Shown here: positions 53,819 to 63,022 of the stretch, in pieces
Layout: every line of letters begins with the position of its first letter
How positions within the stretch are numbered: position 1 is the first letter of the stretch
Assembly (NCBI GenBank): GCA_000163995.1
Contig: CM000855.1
Location: 1,000,677-1,064,676, forward strand
DNA: 64,000 nt
Reading direction: 5' to 3'
Source: Campylobacter jejuni subsp. jejuni 414
Lineage (GTDB): Bacteria > Campylobacterota > Campylobacteria > Campylobacterales > Campylobacteraceae
Notes under the pieces: model-generated
Databases searched by the model: none
What the model was told of the DNA's origin: nothing
What the model saw: only the letters and a program-made list of their open reading frames with translations
Position numbers and translations under genes: made by a program

Positions 53819-54954
53819 AAAAAATCATATTAACTATACAAGATATAAGTTTGGAGGGTGGTGGAGAAAGAGTTGTTGTTAATCTTGCTAATGCTTTTTC
53901 TGATTTAGGCTACAAAACACAAATCTTAAGCATTAGCTTTCAAAATCAACAAATTTCATATAAACTTAACAATGAAGTAGAACTTAAAATTTTAGACAAA
54001 GATAATCAGTTAGGTTTATTAAATAAAATATCTAAAAAAATCCCAAAAAACATTTTTTATACATTTAAAATATTTTTTAAAATCTATACTCATTATAAAT
54101 TATATAAAATAAAAAAAGAATTATTTTCGTTTAAATGGAATAAAAATAATGTAGTTATAGATAGTGTTTTGCAAAATAATTATTTTTTACATGAAATCAA
54201 AAACAATAAAAACATAAGTACCTTTAAATTGATACATCTTGATTATGATACTTTTTGCAAACATTGTAAATATATGAAAGATTTAAAACACTACAATTCC
54301 TTAATCTTATTATCTAATAAGCAAGAATATTTATGGAAAAAATCAAATAGTAATATTTGCAACATACCTAATCTTATTCCTTTTATATCATCAAAAACAA
54401 GTGATTTATCGCAAAAAGTCGTGCTTAGCATAGGAAGAATGAGCAAAGAAGATCAAAAAGGTTTTTTAAGACTCATTGATATTTGGGAAATAGTGCAAAA
54501 AGATAAAAAGTTTAAAGAATGGAAGCTTCATATCGTAGGAGATGGGCTTTTAAAAGAAGAATTATTTCATAAAATAAAACTTAAAAAACTAGAATACTCT
54601 ATAATTTTACTCTCTTGTAGCAAAAATATAGAAGAAGAGTATTTAAAGGCAAGTATTTATGTAATGACTAGTCATTTTGAAGGCTTTGGAATGGTTTTAG
54701 TTGAAAGTGCAAACTACGCAATTCCAAGCGTTGCTTTTGATATAAATACTGGTCCAAGCGATATCATAGATAATGAAAAAAGTGGCTTTTTAATAGAAGA
54801 TGGAAATTTACAAGAATTTGCAAATAAACTTAAAATTTTAATGCAAGATAGGAGTTTAAGAGAAAGATTTGGTAAAAATGCTAAAGAAAAAGTACAAAAA
54901 GAATTTAACAAAGAAGTGATTATGCAAAAATGGATAAGACTTATAAATTTTTAA
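53815..54954 (+). CDS. GT4 glycosyltransferase of the LOS cassette
   Basis: A 379-residue GT4 protein: DISLEGGGERVVVNLANAFSDLGYKT at the N-terminus, VLSIGRMSKEDQKGFLRLIDIWE at the domain hinge and MTSHFEGFGMVLVESANYAIPSVAFDINTGPSDII (EX7E) at the donor site. Linkage and sugar are unknown. It is the last gene of the plus-strand LOS run; its stop codon is shared, within TTAA, with the stop of the opposite GT8 gene. Confidence 0.88.
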   Translation: MKKIILTIQDISLEGGGERVVVNLANAFSDLGYKTQILSISFQNQQISYKLNNEVELKILDKDNQLGLLNKISKKIPKNIFYTFKIFFKIYTHYKLYKIKKELFSFKWNKNNVVIDSVLQNNYFLHEIKNNKNISTFKLIHLDYDTFCKHCKYMKDLKHYNSLILLSNKQEYLWKKSNSNICNIPNLIPFISSKTSDLSQKVVLSIGRMSKEDQKGFLRLIDIWEIVQKDKKFKEWKLHIVGDGLLKEELFHKIKLKKLEYSIILLSCSKNIEEEYLKASIYVMTSHFEGFGMVLVESANYAIPSVAFDINTGPSDIIDNEKSGFLIEDGNLQEFANKLKILMQDRSLRERFGKNAKEKVQKEFNKEVIMQKWIRLINF

Positions 54955-56144
54955 AGTTTTGATTTATAAGCATATTTTTCATACATTTTAATCATTTTAT
55001 ATGATTTTAAAACGATATGAACCACACCTTTTTTATGTTTTCTAGCATATAAAACTATTTCCCCAAGTAGACAATAAAGTCCATATTTATCATCATTTAA
55101 ATCTTTTGGTTCCATTAACTCTTTATCATTATCTATTTTAAGAAGTTTTTTTATGTTAAATATTTGATATTTTTTACAAAAATTATATAAAGTATAGCCA
55201 AGTCCTGCATACAGCAAATAATCCTTTATATCTTTTTTTTGCTTTAATAATTCTTCTTTAAAAATAGGTGTTATTTCTACTATATCCCACCAATAATCAT
55301 TAATATTTTTCCCATAAAAATCTTTGTAAGAATGCAAAAATTTCCAAGGTTTTTCACCATAATGTAATAATTTTGGATTTTTCATGCTTTGAATAAATTC
55401 TTCTCTTGTATAATTTAATCTATTTTTCTTTTCATCTTTGCATATAGCATATAAAAGTGTAATAATGTTAAAATTATAAGCAAAATCAAGTTTTAAAATT
55501 TTATCTTTAGAAATAGTAGCGTTTAGCAAGTCCTGATCAGCTGCTTTAATATAAACACATTTTTTAGCTAATTCTTCGCATTTTTGTTCAATACAAGCTT
55601 TTTTATATTCTTTAACATTAATAAGTAAAAACCCTGAGTTGAAATAATTTTCATCAAATTTTAAAACTCTTTTTTTACCATCTTCTATAAATTTAATTTT
55701 TGCTCTTTTACTTCCTGGATCACCTACTGCTGCTATGATATTATCTTTTAAATCTAAATAAAAAAGCTCTCTAATATCACACACACAAAGCATATCAGAA
55801 TCTAAATATAAACACTTATTAATACTATCAAGCAAAGAAATAAATTTCAATCTATAATAAGGAAGTTTTGAGCTATGTGCTGCACCTGAACTTGGAAAAT
55901 TTTTAAATTCATCATCTTTTATAATGTAAATTGATATTTTACAAGGATAAATTTTACTTAGTTCATTTTGTAATTTTTCTAACTTTTCCTTTGCATTATC
56001 ACTTAAAAAATTACTTAATAAATGAAAATGATAAGCACCATCTAAAAAACTATTACTAATATTAGTACTTTTAATAATACTAGTAATTAATACTGCGGTA
56101 TATTTTATATAATTTTCATCAGCACTAAAGATTATATTATACAT
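54951..56144 (-). CDS. GT8-family glycosyltransferase, copy A
   Basis: A 397-residue GT8 protein similar to LgtC/WaaJ alpha-galactosyl or glucosyltransferases. It starts YNIIFSADENYIKYTAVLITSIIK, has the metal motif CLYLDSDMLCVCDI (DxD), FNSGFLLINVKEYKK, ADQDLLNA and LLHYGEKPWKF. The C-terminal 100 residues are basic and probably hold it at the membrane. It is a clear paralogue of the next gene and overlaps its end by eight bases. Sugar specificity is unknown. Confidence 0.88.
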   Translation of the reverse strand: MYNIIFSADENYIKYTAVLITSIIKSTNISNSFLDGAYHFHLLSNFLSDNAKEKLEKLQNELSKIYPCKISIYIIKDDEFKNFPSSGAAHSSKLPYYRLKFISLLDSINKCLYLDSDMLCVCDIRELFYLDLKDNIIAAVGDPGSKRAKIKFIEDGKKRVLKFDENYFNSGFLLINVKEYKKACIEQKCEELAKKCVYIKAADQDLLNATISKDKILKLDFAYNFNIITLLYAICKDEKKNRLNYTREEFIQSMKNPKLLHYGEKPWKFLHSYKDFYGKNINDYWWDIVEITPIFKEELLKQKKDIKDYLLYAGLGYTLYNFCKKYQIFNIKKLLKIDNDKELMEPKDLNDDKYGLYCLLGEIVLYARKHKKGVVHIVLKSYKMIKMYEKYAYKSKL

Positions 56145-57291
56145 TTATTTTATCCCATAATATTTGCAATTTTCTTCTTAACTTGTATTTTTTTCTTTCA
56201 ATTACACTCAATTTTTCAGCCAAAAACTTAATATAATTCATCTGAAAAAAATCTTTATTTTTTAATAAAATCAAATCTTCTTTAAAACACAATACTTCAA
56301 ATGCCTCTTTCTGCCACATTGAAAAAACATCTTTTGAATATATGATTGGTTGATAATTTGAATTTAAAAAATAATATCTCGCCCAAGGTTTTTCTGAATA
56401 ATGTAAAAAAAGGGGCTTATTTAAAGCCTCAAGAAGTTCATTTTTACTATACATCATACCTACTTCTTTAAAATAATCCAATTTAGAAAAACTAGAAATT
56501 TCATCTTTACAAATAATGTTAAGATAATTTGTAGCATAACACACTGTAGGACAGTTAAAAGATAAAGGAAGTTTGATATAATTTTCTTTAATTACTATAT
56601 TTAAAGCATCTTGATCTGGTAATATACACTTATAGTATTTCAAAACATCTAAACATTTTTTCTCTATATTTTGCCTACGCCATTCTTTTAAATCAATAAG
56701 CAATAATCCAGAATTAAAATATTCTCTAGAAAATTTCAAAAAACCTTTAAATAAATATTTTAATTTTCTAAATTTTAAAAATCTAGTATTCCAAGTAGCA
56801 AAATCAGCAACTGCACCCAAAACTTTATCTTCTAAATCAAATAAAAATAATTTCCTTATATCAGAAAAGCAAAGCATATCCGCATCTATATAAAGACATT
56901 TTTCTATATCTGGTGGCAATATAGAACCTACCATTAATCTATAATAAGCTACAAAATTACCCTTCCAATGTAAAAAATTTCTAAAATTATCTTCATTTAT
57001 AATATAAATTTTTATATCACAAGGATATATTTTTGCTAAATTTTCTTTTAAATACTCTAATTTCATTCTTGTTTTATCTGAAATAAAATCGCTTAAAATA
57101 TGAAAAACATATCCTTCTTCTTCGCTTTTATTATACTGTTTTAATGTTAGGATATGCGTTAAATTATGATTTTCTTCACAAATTTTAGCAAATGTTTTGC
57201 TTGTATCAGTATTTTTTACTATACTAGAGATTAAAACAGAAGCATATTTTACATAATCATCATTAAGATTTAAAATAATATGAAACATCAA
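56137..57291 (-). CDS. GT8-family glycosyltransferase, copy B
   Basis: A 384-residue GT8 protein. Motifs: FHIILNLNDDYVKYASVLISSIVKN, KCLYIDADMLCFSDI (DxD), YFNSGLLLIDLKEWRR, LPDQDALNIV and FLHYSEKPWARYY. Compared with copy A it has an insertion near residue 30-60 (CEENHNLTHILTLKQYNKSEEEG) but is otherwise colinear, so the pair arose by duplication. It lies eight bases after the methyltransferase gene. Confidence 0.88.
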   Translation of the reverse strand: MMFHIILNLNDDYVKYASVLISSIVKNTDTSKTFAKICEENHNLTHILTLKQYNKSEEEGYVFHILSDFISDKTRMKLEYLKENLAKIYPCDIKIYIINEDNFRNFLHWKGNFVAYYRLMVGSILPPDIEKCLYIDADMLCFSDIRKLFLFDLEDKVLGAVADFATWNTRFLKFRKLKYLFKGFLKFSREYFNSGLLLIDLKEWRRQNIEKKCLDVLKYYKCILPDQDALNIVIKENYIKLPLSFNCPTVCYATNYLNIICKDEISSFSKLDYFKEVGMMYSKNELLEALNKPLFLHYSEKPWARYYFLNSNYQPIIYSKDVFSMWQKEAFEVLCFKEDLILLKNKDFFQMNYIKFLAEKLSVIERKKYKLRRKLQILWDKINV

Positions 57292-57299
57292 TTTAACCT

Positions 57300-58451
57300 C
57301 TAAACAACTTCACACATAAGTGCTGTTTCTGTGCTAATATCTCCATCTACTGGTTTAAATATTTTAAATTTATATCCCAAACCCCAAGATTCTATCAAAG
57401 GTTTAATTTGAAAAAAGTCAGAATAATTATGATAAATACTAATAAGCATAGCAGGCTTTTGCGTTTTAATCGTATTAATCGCTCCTTTTAAAAATTCTTG
57501 CTCAAAACCTTCTATATCTACTTTAATAAAACCAACTTCTATATTATATTCTTTTACAAAATCATCTAAAGTTATTATTTCACATTGTTCAGTATTATCA
57601 CCATTTATACTTTGAGCAATTAAACTAGATCCGCCACCATTTACCATAATATTTAAAATTTCATTCTTACTTCCTAATCCTTTATTGATCGGAATAATTC
57701 TTGAAGAATCATTTAATTTTAAAGTTTTCAACATTAAATCATAATTACTTTTAGTTGCCTCAAAACTATAAATATTTTTTAGACTAATTTCTTTTTCAAA
57801 GAAAATAGCACTATCACCAACAAAACCACCAACATCAATAATATCTTTGCTCTTAATATTATTTAAAGTTATCTCTTCAAATAAATATAAACCGTGTTTA
57901 TTAAAAAAAACACTAATTTCAAATTGTTTTATAGGTAAAAAATATCCTTTATAGCAAAAAATTGGATCTTTATTATTACTCTCTAATTTAAAAATTTCTG
58001 GAAAAAAATTATTTTGAATATTTTTTAATTCATTTTTTTCATTATCATCGGCTAAAACAAAACGATTTGGATTTTGATAGGCCAACAACATTCTTGATAC
58101 TATTTTATAGAAAAGCATTCTGCTTTCTTGATTTAAATTTTTATCAAATTTTTTAATTTTTAAAAACAATTCCTTATCCACAGTCATCATCTTGGCGATT
58201 TCAAAAGACATAGGAGAGTCTAATCTAATACAACAATCATTAAACTTTTTAAGCTCTTTAAAGAAACCATTTTTTATAACACTAGAAGTATGCCACTTAA
58301 TGCCCAAAAAATTATATATACGCTTTTTTAATTCTAATCCACCACCCAAAATAAATGTTGTTTTAATTCTTAAAAAACAAAGTTTTTTAAAGATAAAAAT
58401 TTCTTGATAATGTTCAAAATGATTTTTAATATATTTATATGTTTTATACAT
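57300..58451 (-). CDS. FkbM-family SAM-dependent methyltransferase
   Basis: A 383-residue protein whose C-terminal half is an FkbM methyltransferase: DIIDVGGFVGDSAIFFEKEI (SAM loop), IYSFEATKSNYDLMLKTLKLN, ITLDDFVKEYNIEVGFIKVDIEGFEQEFLKGA. It probably O-methylates a core sugar. The N-terminal 190 residues are helical and of unknown role. I start at the ATG at 58451, which has GGAG at good spacing; an upstream ATG at 58478 is less likely. Confidence 0.85.
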   Translation of the reverse strand: MYKTYKYIKNHFEHYQEIFIFKKLCFLRIKTTFILGGGLELKKRIYNFLGIKWHTSSVIKNGFFKELKKFNDCCIRLDSPMSFEIAKMMTVDKELFLKIKKFDKNLNQESRMLFYKIVSRMLLAYQNPNRFVLADDNEKNELKNIQNNFFPEIFKLESNNKDPIFCYKGYFLPIKQFEISVFFNKHGLYLFEEITLNNIKSKDIIDVGGFVGDSAIFFEKEISLKNIYSFEATKSNYDLMLKTLKLNDSSRIIPINKGLGSKNEILNIMVNGGGSSLIAQSINGDNTEQCEIITLDDFVKEYNIEVGFIKVDIEGFEQEFLKGAINTIKTQKPAMLISIYHNYSDFFQIKPLIESWGLGYKFKIFKPVDGDISTETALMCEVV

Positions 58452-58507
58452 TACAAACTCCATAATAAAAATATTCAAAATTATAATTAAAAATAAAATT
58501 TTATATA

Positions 58508-59323
58508 CTACAAATTCAATCTCAATCTCACTCCCACCTCCTCCTTCTCTAAAACCTCAAATAATTTTCCATGAAATTTATCATTTTTAAATTCCGCAGA
58601 AAGCTTTTTTATTATTCCATTGCTTTTTATTTTATCTTTGTAATTTTGCCATAGAATTTCTTTATTTTTATTTTCATATCTTCCATTTTGATTAAATTCA
58701 TAATGATAAATACAAGTTTTAAAAACAGCTATTTTCTTACAAAACATAAAATTGATATAGCAAAAAAGCACATCTTCAGCATAACTTAAACGCTCATCTA
58801 TTTTAATCTTTTCAAAACTTTTTAAAATAATATCTTTTCTAAAACACTTCGCCCAAACCGACCAGCAAAAATGCCTTTGTTGACTTAAAAATTCCAAAAA
58901 CTGTTCCTGATTAAACACTTCATCTTGTTTAAAACGATAAAATTGTTTGGTTTTTATCCTATGCACAAAGGCATCAAAACAAAGCAAATCAAAACCTTGT
59001 TTTATCTTATCAAACACTATTTCACAAGCATTCAACGCTAAAAAATCATCACTATCTAAAAACATCACAAAATCAGAACTAGAATGCAAAACACCCCGAT
59101 TTCTACTTGCAAAAATGCCTAAATTTTCATTATTTTGAAAGACTTTTATCCTTGGATCTTTTTTAGCAAATTCTAAAGCTATGCTTAAGCCATCATCTTC
59201 GCTTTTATCATCAATAACCAAAATTTCAATATCTCTTAAAGTTTGATTTATACAGCTTTTTAAAGCTCTTGGGATGAAATCACAAGAATTAAAAAGCGGG
59301 ATAATGATAGAAAGTTGTGGCAT
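58508..59323 (-). CDS. GT2 glycosyltransferase of the LOS cassette
   Basis: A 271-residue GT2 protein: LSIIIPLFNSCDFIPRALKSCINQ at the N-terminus, ILVIDDKSEDDGLSIALEFA, SSDFVMFLDSDDFLALNACEIV (DxD) and SYAEDVLFCYINFMF (the catalytic-base region). The ATG at 59323 with AGGAAAAAT upstream is the natural start; the longer open frame runs back through the waaF promoter. It is divergent from waaF, 58 bases apart. Confidence 0.88.
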   Translation of the reverse strand: MPQLSIIIPLFNSCDFIPRALKSCINQTLRDIEILVIDDKSEDDGLSIALEFAKKDPRIKVFQNNENLGIFASRNRGVLHSSSDFVMFLDSDDFLALNACEIVFDKIKQGFDLLCFDAFVHRIKTKQFYRFKQDEVFNQEQFLEFLSQQRHFCWSVWAKCFRKDIILKSFEKIKIDERLSYAEDVLFCYINFMFCKKIAVFKTCIYHYEFNQNGRYENKNKEILWQNYKDKIKSNGIIKKLSAEFKNDKFHGKLFEVLEKEEVGVRLRLNL

Positions 59324-59341
59324 ATTTTTCCTAAATTTTGC

Positions 59342-59347
59342 TAAAAT
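59342..59347 (+). promoter_or_regulatory. Probable waaF -10 box
   Basis: TAAAAT within GCTAAAATATT, 35 bases before the waaF ATG, with a T-rich stretch upstream; same octamer as before waaC. Confidence 0.42.
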
Positions 59348-59381
59348 ATTAAAAACAATTCTATCAAAGTTTAGGAAATTT

Positions 59382-60332
59382 ATGAAAATTTTTATACACC
59401 TTCCTACTTGGTTAGGTGATGCGGTGATGGCTTCACCTGCTTTATACGCTATAAAAGAACATTTTAAAGATGCCAAGTTTATCCTTTATGGATCTTTTGT
59501 TTCTACAGCACTTTTTAAAGAATTTCCTAATTCCAAAATCATCATAGAAAATAAACAATCACGCTACAAACAAGCTTTATCTTTACGCAAAGAACTTGGC
59601 AAGATCGATCTTAGCATTGCTTTTAGATCTGCTCTTTCTTCTAAAATCGTTTTATATATTCTTAAAACAAAACAAAGATATTTTTTTAATAAAAACAAAC
59701 ATAAAGAAGAACATCAGGTTTTAAAATACCTTTATTTTATAGAAAACTCACTTGACATAAAAGCTCATTGCAAGGATTTAAAACTTCCATTTAAGCTAAA
59801 ATTTCAAAGCCCTCTTATTTTAAAAAATGGCAAAAAAATTCTAGGATTAAACCCTGGAGCAAGCTTTGGAAGTGCAAAAAGATGGGATGCGAGTTATTTT
59901 GCTAAAGTGGCTTTAAATTTTAGCAAAACCCATGAAATTTTAATTTTTGGCGCTGGAAAGGCCGAACAAGAACTCTGCAATGAAATTTTTAAAATTCTAA
60001 AAGAACAAAATACAAAAGCTAAAAATCTTTGCAATAAAACCACCATCAAAACTCTTTGTCAAAATATCGCTTTTTGTGATCTTTTTATCACAAACGATAG
60101 CGGTCCTATGCATATAAGTGCGGCTTATAAGGTAAAAACTATAGCTATTTTTGGTCCTACGAAATTTACCCAAACTTCACCTTGGCAAAATGAAAACGCA
60201 AAATTAGTGCATTTAGATCTAGCTTGTATGCCTTGTATGCAAAAAACCTGTCCTTTAAAACACCACAAATGCATGAAAGATCTAAAGCCTGAAAAAGTAA
60301 TAGAAAAAGCTAAAAATTTACTTAAGTTTTAA
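59382..60332 (+). CDS. waaF: Heptosyltransferase II WaaF
   Basis: WaaF (GT9) adds the second heptose to the LOS inner core. The 316-residue protein begins MKIFIHLPTWLGDAVMASPALYAI; the donor region reads LGLNPGASFGSAKRWDASYFAKVA and FITNDSGPMHISAAYKVKTIAIFGPT, with the cysteine-rich tail CMPCMQKTCPLKHHKCM usual for WaaF. The ATG at 59382 has TTAGGAAA upstream. Its end overlaps the GT25 gene by 15 bases, tail to tail. Confidence 0.95.
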   Translation: MKIFIHLPTWLGDAVMASPALYAIKEHFKDAKFILYGSFVSTALFKEFPNSKIIIENKQSRYKQALSLRKELGKIDLSIAFRSALSSKIVLYILKTKQRYFFNKNKHKEEHQVLKYLYFIENSLDIKAHCKDLKLPFKLKFQSPLILKNGKKILGLNPGASFGSAKRWDASYFAKVALNFSKTHEILIFGAGKAEQELCNEIFKILKEQNTKAKNLCNKTTIKTLCQNIAFCDLFITNDSGPMHISAAYKVKTIAIFGPTKFTQTSPWQNENAKLVHLDLACMPCMQKTCPLKHHKCMKDLKPEKVIEKAKNLLKF

Positions 60333-61079
60333 TCGGTTCCGTATATATAATATAGATAATAAACTTAAAATACTTGGATAAAATCTGCAAATTTCTCTAA
60401 TAATTTTTCTATAAATTTTAATTTTTCGATTATGACGCCCAAGTCTTGAAATATCACTTTGAAATTCTAAGTTATGTTTTAATAACAAAGGCTTTTTAAT
60501 AATATTTAAGACTTTATGTTTATAAAATTTATCCATATAATCATCAACAGGCATATAAATAAATTTCGCTTTTGATATAATTTTTTTTGCACCACTAGGT
60601 TTTAATATATAACCTTGAGTTCCAGCAAGTTTTTCAAAACTTAAATAATACCCCCCCCTCAAAAGATACAATCTTTTATCAAATATATAGAGAATCCTTA
60701 TATATTCATATTCACTCTTTGAGAGCTCGTCTATATATTCTTCTCCATGATTTAAAAATTCATCACTAAATTCTACATCATCTTCTAAAATCATTATAGG
60801 CTCATTTAACTTAACACACTCTTGCCAAAGCCTATAATGACTAGCAAAACAAGCTTTTTCTCCATCAGAAAGCTCTCTGCCTAGCACCCAAGAATCCCAC
60901 CAAGGAAAATGTTCTTTAAATTCCAAATGTTCTTTATTTTTAGCATCAATGGCTTTAAAAAAGATAAATTCTAGTTTATTTTTTAAGTTAGGATTTTTTA
61001 AAAAAAGCTTTTGAATTTGTTTTTGCATATGTTCTTTTCTATCTAAAGAACGCTCTAAATTGATAATAAAAACTTTCAA
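60318..61079 (-). CDS. GT25 glycosyltransferase with a G8 tract (probable phase-variable LOS gene)
   Basis: A 253-residue GT25 (LPS biosynthesis, LgtB/Lex2B-like) protein: VFIINLERSLDRKEHMQKQI, SDGEKACFASHYRLWQECVKLNEPIMILEDDVEFSDEF (metal-binding EDD) and GTQGYILKPSGAKKII. Such enzymes often add beta-1,4-galactose. The coding strand holds G8 in LLRGGYYLS (plus 60651-60658), a tract of the kind that slips in C. jejuni surface-sugar genes; at eight the frame is open. It is the last gene of the hldD-hldE-gmhA run, starting directly after the gmhA stop. Confidence 0.87.
   Translation of the reverse strand: MKVFIINLERSLDRKEHMQKQIQKLFLKNPNLKNKLEFIFFKAIDAKNKEHLEFKEHFPWWDSWVLGRELSDGEKACFASHYRLWQECVKLNEPIMILEDDVEFSDEFLNHGEEYIDELSKSEYEYIRILYIFDKRLYLLRGGYYLSFEKLAGTQGYILKPSGAKKIISKAKFIYMPVDDYMDKFYKHKVLNIIKKPLLLKHNLEFQSDISRLGRHNRKIKIYRKIIREICRFYPSILSLLSILYIRNRLKLK
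60651..60658. repeat. C8/G8 homopolymer in the GT25 coding region
   Basis: Eight C on plus (G8 in coding direction), the longest G/C run I see in the window and rare in an AT-rich genome. It lies about 142 codons into the GT25 gene; gain or loss of one G shifts the frame. Confidence 0.9.
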
Positions 61080-61640
61080 TTAAAAACCCTCATCTATGAT
61101 CTGACAAAGCGTGTGTATGATCAAAATATGCATTTCTTGAATTCTAGCTGTATCATTACTTGGCACAACAAGATTATAATTACAAAGCTTATTCATCATT
61201 CCACCACCTTTTCCACTAAGCCCTAAACAAAGCATATTAAGTTCTTTTGCCTTTTTAAAAGCTTCTAAAACATTAGGACTTTTTCCACTGGTTGAAATAC
61301 CAACTAAAGCATCATTTTTATTTCCTAAAGCTTCCACTTGTCTTGAAAAAACAAACTCAAAACCATAGTCATTCCCTATAGCGCTAAGTGCTGAAGTATC
61401 GGTTGTAAGTGCGATTCCTGCTAAAGCTTTGCGTTCTTTTTTGTAACGTCCGCTAAGTTCAGCTGCAAAATGCTGAGCATCAGCTGCACTTCCACCATTT
61501 CCACAGATTAAAATTTTGCCACCTTTTTTCAAGCACTCACACAAAAGCTCTCCTACTTTTGCAATTTGCCCTTTTAAAATTTCACTCGCTTGGGTGATTT
61601 TTTGATGTTCTTGCCATTCTTTTTCTACTAAATTTATCAT
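61080..61640 (-). CDS. gmhA: Sedoheptulose-7-phosphate isomerase GmhA
   Basis: GmhA makes D-glycero-D-manno-heptose 7-phosphate, the first step to ADP-heptose. The 186-residue SIS-domain protein has [51 protein letters not shown] and [28 protein letters not shown] is near the end. It overlaps hldE by four bases. This is the LOS gmhA; C. jejuni often carries a second copy in the capsule locus. Confidence 0.95.
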   Translation of the reverse strand: MINLVEKEWQEHQKITQASEILKGQIAKVGELLCECLKKGGKILICGNGGSAADAQHFAAELSGRYKKERKALAGIALTTDTSALSAIGNDYGFEFVFSRQVEALGNKNDALVGISTSGKSPNVLEAFKKAKELNMLCLGLSGKGGGMMNKLCNYNLVVPSNDTARIQEMHILIIHTLCQIIDEGF

Positions 61641-63022
61641 TTTTTATCCTTTATCTTTTCTATGATCTTACTCGTGCTAAATCCCTCTTCAAAGTCGATT
61701 AATTCAACTCTTGAAACTAAATCTAAACCCACGATAAGCTTATCTTTATAATCGGCCCCTTTAACCAAAATATCGGGCTTTAAAAAATTTATAAGTTCTA
61801 AAGGCGTATCTTCATCAAAAATCACTACAAAATCCACAAAATAAAAAGCCGCCAACATACAAGCTCTTTGAAACTCAGAATTTACAGGACGATTCTTACC
61901 TTTTAGTCTTTTCACACTCGCATCTGAATTTAAGCCTATAACTAAAATATCACCCAATCTTTTAGCTTTTTCAAGGTATTTTATATGTCCAAAATGCACG
62001 ATATCAAAACAACCATTTGTAAAAACAATCTTTTTATCATTTTGTTTTAAAAGTGCTAAAAGTTCTTCTTTGCTTTTGATTTTTTTCTCAAAATCCACAC
62101 GCTTAAAACTCTTAATCTCATCAAAACTCACACTCACACTACCTATTTTACTCACCACAACGGCCGCAGCTTCATTAGCAAGCTCACAAGCTTTAAAAAT
62201 TTCAATCCCACTTGCTAAACAAAAAGCCAAAACCGCGATTACACTATCACCTGCTCCCGTTACATCATAGACTTCTAAAGCCTTAGCCGGTGCTATTTTT
62301 AAACTCTTATCAAAAAGTGCGATTCCAGCTTCTGAAAGAGTGATGACAGAATAACACAAAGAAAAATCTTCTTTTAATTTTTTAATACCTTTTTCTAAAT
62401 TTTCACCCTCTAAATTTTTAAATTTTAAAGCTTCTAAAGCTTCTTTTTTATTTGGAGTAAGCAAAGTTGCATCGCTATATTTACTAAAATCACTCCCTTT
62501 AGGATCCACTAAAATAGGGATATTTAAAGTATTGGCCTTTTTTATCAAAGCTTTGCAAACCTTAGGCGTTAAAATGCCTTTGGCATAATCACTTAAAACC
62601 ACAGCGTTAAAGTCTTTAATCCTTTCATCAAATAAACTTATAAGCTCATCTTCAAGCAAAATCGCACTTGTATCTTCTTCATCTAATCTTAAAACTTGCT
62701 GATTGTGTGCCATAATACGGTTTTTAAAAGGAGTTTTGCGTCCTTTTTGGATCAAAAATTCTCCTTTTAAATTTTCTTTTAAAAATTTTCCGCTCTCATC
62801 ATCACCCACAACACCAAGCGCAAAAACATCAGCTCCTAAACTTTTTAAATTCACATAAACATTCGCAGCTCCACCTAATCTTTTGTCTTCTTTAAGAGTT
62901 TTAGCCACCAAAACAGGAGCTTCAGGACTGATACGCGAGCAATCACACCAAGTGTAATTATCCACCATAAAATCCCCTATAATTAAAATTTTAGGTTTTT
63001 GTTTACTTAAAAACTCAAGCAT
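61637..63022 (-). CDS. hldE: Bifunctional heptose kinase/adenylyltransferase HldE
   Basis: HldE phosphorylates heptose 7-phosphate and later adds AMP to heptose 1-phosphate. The 461-residue protein has an N-terminal ribokinase-like domain ([38 protein letters not shown] near residue 252) and a C-terminal nucleotidyltransferase domain ([18 protein letters not shown] near 335). The two domains are fused as in E. coli. It overlaps gmhA and hldD by four and eight bases. Confidence 0.96.
   Translation of the reverse strand: MLEFLSKQKPKILIIGDFMVDNYTWCDCSRISPEAPVLVAKTLKEDKRLGGAANVYVNLKSLGADVFALGVVGDDESGKFLKENLKGEFLIQKGRKTPFKNRIMAHNQQVLRLDEEDTSAILLEDELISLFDERIKDFNAVVLSDYAKGILTPKVCKALIKKANTLNIPILVDPKGSDFSKYSDATLLTPNKKEALEALKFKNLEGENLEKGIKKLKEDFSLCYSVITLSEAGIALFDKSLKIAPAKALEVYDVTGAGDSVIAVLAFCLASGIEIFKACELANEAAAVVVSKIGSVSVSFDEIKSFKRVDFEKKIKSKEELLALLKQNDKKIVFTNGCFDIVHFGHIKYLEKAKRLGDILVIGLNSDASVKRLKGKNRPVNSEFQRACMLAAFYFVDFVVIFDEDTPLELINFLKPDILVKGADYKDKLIVGLDLVSRVELIDFEEGFSTSKIIEKIKDKK

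Noticed and set aside
59324..59476. Longer start for the GT2 gene (322 residues)
   Set aside because: The extra 51 residues run through the divergent promoter region and into waaF; the ATG at 59323 has a ribosome site and starts the GT2 fold directly.
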